Position numbers and translations under genes: made by a program. A stretch of 64,000 nucleotides of DNA. It comes from Mycobacteroides abscessus ATCC 19977 (GTDB lineage Bacteria; Actinomycetota; Actinomycetes; Mycobacteriales; Mycobacteriaceae). Shown one piece after another: positions 58,334-64,000 of this stretch. Numbering within the stretch: the first letter of the stretch is position 1; each line of letters begins with the position of its first letter. The stretch spans positions 1,426,001 through 1,490,000 of the forward strand of contig NC_010397.1 in assembly GCF_000069185.1 (NCBI RefSeq), in the 5' to 3' direction. The notes beneath the pieces were generated by a model. That model was not told the DNA's origin. It did no database searches and saw only the letters and a list, made by a program, of their open reading frames with translations.

Positions 58334-60406
58334 TTATCCCCGTGTAGGGGAACCTCCTCCAGCATAGGTCGCGTCGTGCTGGTTCCTCAGGCGTTGCAGG
58401 GCCGCGGTGACCACCGCCAAATCGTGAGTCGACCAGAACGGAGGCAGCGATGCCCGCAGAAACCCGCCGTAACCCGCCGTTGACATCCGTGAATCGAGCA
58501 CCGCGACAACGCCTCTGTCGTGCGCGCTGCGCAGTAGGCGTCCGGTTCCTTGCGCCAGCAGCAGCGCTGCCTGGGTGCCCGCTACCGCCATGAACCCATT
58601 ACCCCCGCGCGAGCTGATCGCTCGTTGCCGTGCCGCGCGCAGCGGATCGTCGGGGCGGGGGAACGGGATTCGGTCGATGAGGACCAGCGACAGCGAGGGC
58701 CCGGGTACGTCGACTCCCTGCCACAGCGAGAGGGTCCCGAACAGTGAGGTCTGCGGGTCTGCGCTGAATTGCTCGACGAGAATCGACGTCGCGTCATCGC
58801 CCTGACACAGCACCGGGGTCTCCAGCCTGCTGCGCATCACCTCCGACGCTTCCTTTGCGGCGCGCATCGAGGAGAACAGTCCCAGGGTGCGGCCTCCTGC
58901 CGCCCGCACGAGGGTTTCGATCTCGTCGAGTGTCGCCGCGCCGACACCGTCACGTCCGGGGGCAGGAAGGTGGCGTGCCAGGTAGAGGATGGCGGACTTC
59001 TCGTGCTGGAAGGGGGACCCGACATCGATGCCGTGCCAAGTGGCCTTGATCTCGGTGGGGGAGTCCGCGGCAGGCTCTCGGGCGGGCAGCCCCCACGAGG
59101 CGGCCATCGCATCGAATCTCCCGCCGAGGGCGAGCGTGGCCGAGGTGAGAACCACGGTGCGCTGTCCGAAGAGCCGGGTGCGCAGCAGCCCGGCGACCGA
59201 GAGCGGGGCAATCCGCAACACGGGGCGTATGGAACCCCGGTTGTCCTCATGATCCAGCCACACCACATTGGGCCGTGCGGTGATGTCCGGTTCGGCCCAA
59301 CAGGCCAATGCCAGCGAAGCCGCGTCGACGATATCGTCGAGAGCGGCAACCGCTTCCGTGCGTGCGGAGGCCGTTGCCGGGTCGGTGGACTGGCCGGTGG
59401 GGATCTCGGTACGCGCCGCGGCGGCAGCATCGCGTAACGCGGTCAGGTAGGTCACGGTTTCCTCGTCCGCGCGGTCGATCGTGCCCGGCCTGCTGTCGTG
59501 GATCAGTGAGGAGAACGTCGCCGAACTCGCTTCGAAGCGGCTCGCCGTCTCGGGCGACACCAGGCGGCCGATGCGCCGGATGGTGACCGTGAGGCCGACC
59601 GCCGAGAGTTCTTGGGTGGCAACGCTTGTCACTCTGTCGACAAGGTCGTGAGCTTCATCGACGATCACCGCGTCGTGCTCGGGCAGGATGTTGATGTCGG
59701 CTATCGCGTCAATGGCGAGCAGGGCGTGATTGGTGACCACCACGTCGGACTGTCCGGCCTCGAGCCGGGCCAGCTCGGCGAAGCATTCTGTGCCGAATGG
59801 GCACCGGGTGGCTCCCAGGCATTCGCGTGCCGACACGCTGACCTGTGACCAGGAACGGTCGGGCACGCCGGGTTTGAGTTCATCTCTATCCCCGGTCTTG
59901 GTGCTCTCCGCCCAATCGTTGAGCCGCTGTACATCGCGGCCGAGCGCGCTCGCGGCGAAGGGTTCGAACAGGGTATCGGGCGCCTCCTGGTCGGATGCGG
60001 CACCGTTGTGCAACTTGTTGAGACACAGGTAATTTCCCCTGCCCTTGAGGATCGCGAACCGGGGCTTGCGGGCCAGCGAAGGCGTCAGCGCCTCAGCGAG
60101 GCGGGGGAGATCGCGGTCCACGAGTTGGCGTTGCAGCGCAATGGTGGCCGTCGATACCACCACCGGGGAGGATTGCTCGATGGCGTGCGCAAGTGCGGGC
60201 ACCAGGTATGCCAAGGATTTACCGGTGCCGGTACCGGCCTGGACCACCAGATGCTCACCGCTGTGCAGGGAGTGCTCGACGGCGGTGGCCATGGTGAGCT
60301 GTCCGGCACGTTCAGTGCCGCCGAGGGCCGCGACGGCGGTGGCTAGCAGGCCTGTGGATGAGCCGCTCGCGGAAAGACCATGTGATGTTGTGGATGTGTC
60401 GCTCAA
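58334..60406 (-). CDS. dinG: DinG-family ATP-dependent DNA helicase
   Basis: XPD-like superfamily 2 helicase that unwinds forked or G-rich DNA 5' to 3'. 690 residues: Walker A VQAGTGTGKSLAYLVP, four cysteines for the iron-sulfur cluster (YLCLNKL, ARECLGATRCPFGTEC), DEAH in VIVDEAHDLVDRV, and the C-terminal helicase half with FGTLSLWQGVDVPGPSL and AQGTGRLLRSAHDRGVVAVL. TTG start with AAGGAG upstream that overlaps the pncA end. Corresponds to Rv1329c. Confidence 0.94.
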   Translation of the reverse strand: MSDTSTTSHGLSASGSSTGLLATAVAALGGTERAGQLTMATAVEHSLHSGEHLVVQAGTGTGKSLAYLVPALAHAIEQSSPVVVSTATIALQRQLVDRDLPRLAEALTPSLARKPRFAILKGRGNYLCLNKLHNGAASDQEAPDTLFEPFAASALGRDVQRLNDWAESTKTGDRDELKPGVPDRSWSQVSVSARECLGATRCPFGTECFAELARLEAGQSDVVVTNHALLAIDAIADINILPEHDAVIVDEAHDLVDRVTSVATQELSAVGLTVTIRRIGRLVSPETASRFEASSATFSSLIHDSRPGTIDRADEETVTYLTALRDAAAAARTEIPTGQSTDPATASARTEAVAALDDIVDAASLALACWAEPDITARPNVVWLDHEDNRGSIRPVLRIAPLSVAGLLRTRLFGQRTVVLTSATLALGGRFDAMAASWGLPAREPAADSPTEIKATWHGIDVGSPFQHEKSAILYLARHLPAPGRDGVGAATLDEIETLVRAAGGRTLGLFSSMRAAKEASEVMRSRLETPVLCQGDDATSILVEQFSADPQTSLFGTLSLWQGVDVPGPSLSLVLIDRIPFPRPDDPLRAARQRAISSRGGNGFMAVAGTQAALLLAQGTGRLLRSAHDRGVVAVLDSRMSTAGYGGFLRASLPPFWSTHDLAVVTAALQRLRNQHDATYAGGGSPTRG

Positions 60407-60414
60407 TTTCTCCT

Positions 60415-60969
60415 TCAGCGGATCACCTCGACGCCGGCGCGCTGGAGCTCGTCCAGGGCGCGATTCACCGATTCCTCAGAGATGCCAACGGAATAGGCGG
60501 TAAGCACGCGAGTATGCAGTCCCTCGTGCGCCGCGTCGCGGGCGGTCGCGGCAACGCAGTAGTCGGTGGCGATGCCCACCACGTCGACGTCATTCAGTTC
60601 CCGGCTGTGCAGCCAGGCTGCCAGTGCGGTGCCGTCGGTGGCGACGCCCTCGAATCCCGAGTATGCCGCGCTGTACGCACCTTTGGAAAACACCTCGTCG
60701 ACGGGGCCCATATCCAGATAGGGATGAAAGTCCGCGCCGGGTGTGCCGGCCCGGCAATGTGGTGGCCAGCTCGTCTGGAAGTCCGGATTCTCCGAAAAGT
60801 GGCCGCCGGGGTCGACGTGAAAGTCCCGGGTCGCCACCACCGCGTCATAGGCGCCCGAGCGGGTGAGGTGGTTCAGTGTCCGGGCCAGGGCGGCGCCGCC
60901 GGGCACGGACAGCGAGCCTCCCTCGCAGAAGTCGTTCTGCACGTCGACGACGATAAGCGCCCTGCCCAT
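60415..60969 (-). CDS. pncA: Nicotinamidase / pyrazinamidase
   Basis: Hydrolyses nicotinamide to nicotinate for NAD salvage; in tubercle bacilli the same enzyme activates pyrazinamide. 184 residues. The catalytic triad is present (Asp in ALIVVDVQNDFCEGG, Lys in VFSKGAYSAAYSG, Cys in GIATDYCVAAT), and so are the metal ligands in DFHVDPGGHF and SWPPHC. In M. tuberculosis pncA stands elsewhere (Rv2043c); here it sits between a TetR gene and dinG in the pncB cluster. Confidence 0.95.
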   Translation of the reverse strand: MGRALIVVDVQNDFCEGGSLSVPGGAALARTLNHLTRSGAYDAVVATRDFHVDPGGHFSENPDFQTSWPPHCRAGTPGADFHPYLDMGPVDEVFSKGAYSAAYSGFEGVATDGTALAAWLHSRELNDVDVVGIATDYCVAATARDAAHEGLHTRVLTAYSVGISEESVNRALDELQRAGVEVIR

Positions 60970-60994
60970 GGATCGACGGTACCCCGGCCGGCGC

Positions 60995-61588
60995 TCAGTT
61001 GAAGATTGCCGACACCTGACGGCCCATGCGCGATATGTAGTCGATCAGTTCGTCGCGGCTGATAGCCAGATCGCCCCGTAGATAATCGATGATGGCGCCC
61101 GAGGCAGCGCCCACGAGCGACACCGACAGGAACCGGCGGCGTCCGGGGTCATCGATATCGATGAGTGCCTTCTCGGCCAGTGAGGCGAAGGCGAGGGAGC
61201 CCGCGAACCCGGCGCTGCCCAGGGTGGGTTCGGTGAACGGGGCCACCATCAGGACCCGTCCGTAGACGGGGTTATCGACGGTTGCCCCGATGAAGGTCTC
61301 GACCGCGCGGGTCTCCAAATCGTCGCCTTCGGCCGCGAATTCGGTGACGACGCGCATCACCGATTCGAGCACGTCCTGGTACACGGCACGCACGAAGTCG
61401 TCCCGGTCGCCGAACTCCTCGTAGAAATTGCGTTCGGACACACCGGAGGATCGGCACACGGTGCGGATCGTCAGTGCCGGGCCATCGATGGCGCCGAGGG
61501 CGGCGATACCCGCGTCGAGCAATGCCCGTCGACGCGTCGCTCGACGCTCCTCGGGAGTGGTTCCCGCCCATTGCCTTCTGGCTGCCAT
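60995..61588 (-). CDS. TetR-family regulator in the NAD-salvage cluster
   Basis: 197 residues. The HTH is at about 15-65 (RRRALLDAGIAALGAIDGPA, IRTVCRSSGVSERNFYEEF); NFYEEF replaces the usual xxYxHF. The effector domain (LMVAPFTEPTLGSAGFAGSL, GAASGAIIDYLRGDLAISRD) is of unknown ligand. GGAGGT precedes the ATG. It starts 17 bases after pncB and ends 25 bases before pncA, so it is probably transcribed with them and may control them in response to a pyridine nucleotide or related acid. Confidence 0.88.
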   Translation of the reverse strand: MAARRQWAGTTPEERRATRRRALLDAGIAALGAIDGPALTIRTVCRSSGVSERNFYEEFGDRDDFVRAVYQDVLESVMRVVTEFAAEGDDLETRAVETFIGATVDNPVYGRVLMVAPFTEPTLGSAGFAGSLAFASLAEKALIDIDDPGRRRFLSVSLVGAASGAIIDYLRGDLAISRDELIDYISRMGRQVSAIFN

Positions 61589-61605
61589 ATGACCTCCGGC
61601 CCGAA

Positions 61606-62910
61606 TTATCCCACCAGGCGGGTGGCAATCGCAGGGTCCCCGTGGGAAAGGCCCAGCCCTTCCCACGGCAGGCTCAGCAGCCCGGCGTGCACGCGGTTCC
61701 GGGCTTCGGTGAGCGAGTGGTATGCCACAGGCTTGCCCCCGCGCACCAGTGCGGTGGTCAGTATCCGGTGTGGCTCGGGCACTGTCGGTTGACCGGCGTC
61801 GGCGCGGTACACGACTTCCTCGGTGATGGTCCCCGTTGGTTTGGCGATGCGCAGGGCGCACTTATGGCCACCGTGAGATTCCTTGTGGCTGCTGCGTTTA
61901 GCCACGGGAATGCCATCGATTTCGACGAGCTTGTAGACCATACCCGCGGTCGGTATTCCCGAGCCGGTCACCACCGAGGTGCCCACTCCGTAGATGTCGA
62001 CGGGCTCGGCGCGCAGCGCCGCGATGGAGTATTCGTCGAGGTCCCCGGACACCACGATGCGGGTTCGGTGCGCGCCTAACGCGTCCAGTTGCGCCCGGAC
62101 CTGCCTCGCCAGCATGCCCAGATCTCCGGAATCGATGCGTACCGCGCCGAGCGCGGTGCCTGCGACGGCGATGGCGTTCTCCACTCCGGCGGTGATGTCG
62201 TAGGTATCGACCAGCAGGGTGGTGCCGACGCCTAGCGCCTCTACCTGTGCCCGGAACGCCTCGCGTTCGGCCTCGCCGGGGCTCATGCCGTCCTTGGCGT
62301 GCAGCAGCGTGAAGGCGTGCGCAGCGGTCCCCCGGGCAGGCACACCGTAGCGGCGTTGTGCCTCCAGATTGGATGTCGATTCGAAGCCCGCGAGATAAGC
62401 CGCACGGGCGCAGGCCACCGCCGCGAGTTCGTGAGTGCGGCGCGATCCCATCTCTATGAGCGGTCGGTCTCCGGCCGCCGACACCATGCGGGCGGCGGCG
62501 GAGGCGACGGCGCTGTCGTGATTCAGGATCGACAGGATCAGGGTCTCCAGGATGACGCATTCGGCGAAGGAGCCACGCAGGGTGAGTACGGGGGACCCGG
62601 GGAAGTAGAGCTCGCCCTCGGGGTAGCCGTCGATATCGCCGCCGAATCTGTAGGCGGCCAGGTATTCGAGAGAATCTTCGTCCAGAAAAGTAGACACCGA
62701 TTCTAATTCAGCAGGTCCGAAGCGAAATTCGGCGAGTGCCTCCAGCAACCGGCCCGTACCGGCCACCACCCCGTATCGGCGGCCGTCGGGGAGCCTTCTG
62801 GCGAATACCTCGAAGGTGGCGCGACGCCCCGCGGTGCCGTCGCGGAGTGCCGCGGCAAGCATGGTGAGCTCGTATTTGTCGGTGAGCAATGACGTGCAAG
62901 GGTGCGTCAT
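61606..62910 (-). CDS. pncB: Nicotinate phosphoribosyltransferase
   Basis: Joins nicotinate and PRPP to nicotinate mononucleotide, the step after PncA. 434 residues: LLTDKYELTMLAAALRDG at the start (family signature), the phosphorylated-His-type region in MGSRRTHELAAV, TLLVDTYDITAGVENAI, and IRIDSGDLGMLARQVR for the phosphate site. An in-frame GTG lies three codons upstream of the ATG used. Corresponds to Rv1330c (pncB1). First gene of the minus-strand cluster and divergent from clpS. Confidence 0.95.
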   Translation of the reverse strand: MTHPCTSLLTDKYELTMLAAALRDGTAGRRATFEVFARRLPDGRRYGVVAGTGRLLEALAEFRFGPAELESVSTFLDEDSLEYLAAYRFGGDIDGYPEGELYFPGSPVLTLRGSFAECVILETLILSILNHDSAVASAAARMVSAAGDRPLIEMGSRRTHELAAVACARAAYLAGFESTSNLEAQRRYGVPARGTAAHAFTLLHAKDGMSPGEAEREAFRAQVEALGVGTTLLVDTYDITAGVENAIAVAGTALGAVRIDSGDLGMLARQVRAQLDALGAHRTRIVVSGDLDEYSIAALRAEPVDIYGVGTSVVTGSGIPTAGMVYKLVEIDGIPVAKRSSHKESHGGHKCALRIAKPTGTITEEVVYRADAGQPTVPEPHRILTTALVRGGKPVAYHSLTEARNRVHAGLLSLPWEGLGLSHGDPAIATRLVG

Positions 62911-62993
62911 GTGCGCCACGTTAGCGGGAGATCAGGCGGTGTGAGCGGGTGCTCGACGGCGTCGCGTGGTCGCGGGAAACTCCGAACTTCGTG

Positions 62994-63021
62994 CTGACAG
63001 ACTCGGCAGTCCCGGTATTCT
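62994..63021 (+). promoter_or_regulatory. Candidate leaderless clpS promoter
   Basis: CTGACA and TATTCT are 16 bp apart; the -10 ends seven bases before the clpS ATG, so the expected start of transcription is the A of the start codon. No Shine-Dalgarno sequence is present. Confidence 0.5.
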
Positions 63022-63027
63022 GGGGCC

Positions 63028-63330
63028 ATGGGTGCGCCGGCGCGAGCCTTGCCAGGGACTACAGCGGAGAGGTCTGTCGAACATGTCGACGAGACTCAGT
63101 CGCCGTGGGTCACCATTGTCTGGGACGATCCGGTGAACCTGATGAACTATGTCGCCTACGTGTTCCAGCAGCTATTCGGCTACAGCGAGACCGAGGCCAC
63201 CAACCTGATGTTGCAGGTCCATCATGAGGGCAAGGCCGTGGTGTCCTGCGGTGCTCGCGAGTCGATGGAGATCGACGTCAGCAAGTTGCACGCCGCGGGC
63301 CTGTGGGCCACCCTGCAGCAGGATCGATGA
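63028..63330 (+). CDS. clpS: ClpS adaptor of the Clp protease
   Basis: Delivers N-degron substrates to the ClpC or ClpA unfoldase. 100 residues: a flexible N-terminal tail, then the core [20 protein letters not shown] (DDxxN pocket for the N-terminal residue), [15 protein letters not shown] with the pocket His, and [15 protein letters not shown]. Corresponds to Rv1331. Divergent from pncB and upstream of the DUF2017 gene. Confidence 0.95.
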   Translation: MGAPARALPGTTAERSVEHVDETQSPWVTIVWDDPVNLMNYVAYVFQQLFGYSETEATNLMLQVHHEGKAVVSCGARESMEIDVSKLHAAGLWATLQQDR

Positions 63331-63341
63331 GTCACTGATCC

Positions 63342-63929
63342 GTGCGAAAGTGGAAGCGCGTCAACGCCTCCGATGGAATTCGGTTGCGTTCGGAGATGGA
63401 GCCGCACGAGGCGGCTCTGGTGCAATCCATGGTGACATCCATGCTTGCGATGCTGGACGAGCGCGAATCGTCGGCACCCAGTGATGAACTGGCCCAGCTG
63501 ACGGGTATCCGCACCGGAAACACCGAGGCCCCCACCGATGTCACCCTGGGGCGGCTGCTACCGGACTTTCACCGGCCGGACCAGGACGGCACCAGCAGCA
63601 TCGAAGCGGTCAGCGGACTCAACAGCGCCCTACGCAGCCTGTACGAGCCGGAGATCATCGACGCCAAACGCGAGGCCGGGCAACGGTTGTTGCGGACGCT
63701 TCCCGCGGACGGCGGGCGATTCGAACTGTCCGAAACGGACGCGCAGGCATGGTTGACCGCGCTCAATGATGTGCGGTTGGCGCTGGGCGCCATGCTGGGG
63801 ATCGATAGCGAAGGGCCTCAGGAGCTGGCCGTCGACGACCCCATGGCCGGACATATGGACATCTACCATTGGCTGACCGTGATGCAGGAGCTGCTGGTGC
63901 TCGCGTTGATGGGTAAATCGGCGGTATGA
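63342..63929 (+). CDS. DUF2017 protein
   Basis: 195 residues, corresponding to Rv1332. Mainly helical and acidic; RKWKRVNASDGIRLRSEMEP begins it, and DAQAWLTALNDVRLALGAML and MDIYHWLTVMQELLVLALM form the C-terminal helices. The family always follows clpS in actinobacteria, so a role with Clp proteolysis is possible, but none is known. GTG start, 11 bases after clpS; its stop overlaps the next ATG. Confidence 0.88.
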   Translation: MRKWKRVNASDGIRLRSEMEPHEAALVQSMVTSMLAMLDERESSAPSDELAQLTGIRTGNTEAPTDVTLGRLLPDFHRPDQDGTSSIEAVSGLNSALRSLYEPEIIDAKREAGQRLLRTLPADGGRFELSETDAQAWLTALNDVRLALGAMLGIDSEGPQELAVDDPMAGHMDIYHWLTVMQELLVLALMGKSAV

Positions 63930-64000
63930 GCCTGTTCTCTGGGGCGATCACCGATGTTCCGGGAATACTCGTGGGTCATCACCAGCGGGTGGACGCCGAT
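63926..64000 (+). CDS. Start of a P1-family (DmpA-like) peptidase, cut by the window edge
   Basis: Only 25 codons are seen, starting SLFSGAITDVPGILVGHHQR. The ITDVPGILVGHH motif is the usual N-terminus of P1 aminopeptidases (DmpA/BapA type), and position after clpS and DUF2017 matches Rv1333. ATGA overlap with the previous gene suggests coupled translation. Confidence 0.8.
   Translation, partial: MSLFSGAITDVPGILVGHHQRVDAD

Overview
The window is a high-GC actinobacterial chromosome segment from the Mycobacteroides (Mycobacterium) abscessus-chelonae group. Three things point there: the 16S rRNA has the hypervariable signatures and short helix 18 of rapidly growing mycobacteria; an rRNA operon lies directly downstream of murA behind a multi-promoter leader; and the gene order largely matches the M. 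tuberculosis Rv1292-Rv1333 block (argS, lysA-hom-thrC-thrB, rho, rpmE, prfA, prmC, sua5, wecA, atp operon, murA, nucS, fadA4, glgB/E/P, dinG, pncB, clpS). Species-level assignment is not certain; the 16S-23S spacer reads more like M. chelonae than M. abscessus from memory.

Layout. 0-10.6 kb is accessory: a truncated ATPase, an acyl-CoA-dehydrogenase-like flavoprotein, a VanZ-like protein, a FabR-like TetR divergent from a small acidic protein plus a P450, a deleted HD-domain gene remnant, a CYP138-type P450, an exported YdcF-like protein, an MFS exporter, and a TetR-class repressor divergent from an FAD monooxygenase across a perfect 27-bp palindrome. 10.6-25 kb holds tRNA-Arg(CCG), argS, a stop-start-coupled lysine/threonine cluster, rho, an inserted group of small exported proteins (one decayed), then rpmE, prfA, prmC, sua5 and wecA. 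25-34 kb is the whole ATP synthase operon, with the mycobacterial b-delta fusion, followed by a DUF2550 gene and a cobalamin adenosyltransferase.

34.4-41.6 kb is murA and the rRNA operon. Five promoter-leader modules repeat at a period of about 128 bp before 16S, both large rRNAs are bracketed by long complementary processing arms, and a strong intrinsic terminator follows 5S. 41.6-49.7 kb carries a DUF4436 protein, a membrane class III cyclase, nucS, methylmalonyl-CoA epimerase, fadA4, a DUF3817 protein and a thioredoxin-like TPR protein.

48.2-60.4 kb is the alpha-glucan region (glgE-glgB and divergent glgP), flanked on both sides by paralogous HEYGH zinc-metallopeptidase lipoproteins. The second of these ends a tight minus-strand cluster pncB-tetR-pncA-dinG-metallopeptidase, joining NAD salvage to a DNA helicase. 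The window closes with clpS, a DUF2017 gene and the start of a P1-family peptidase. No phage, transposase, integrase or CRISPR array was found; the signs of genome change are gene remnants, a duplicated metallopeptidase and tandem promoter duplication.
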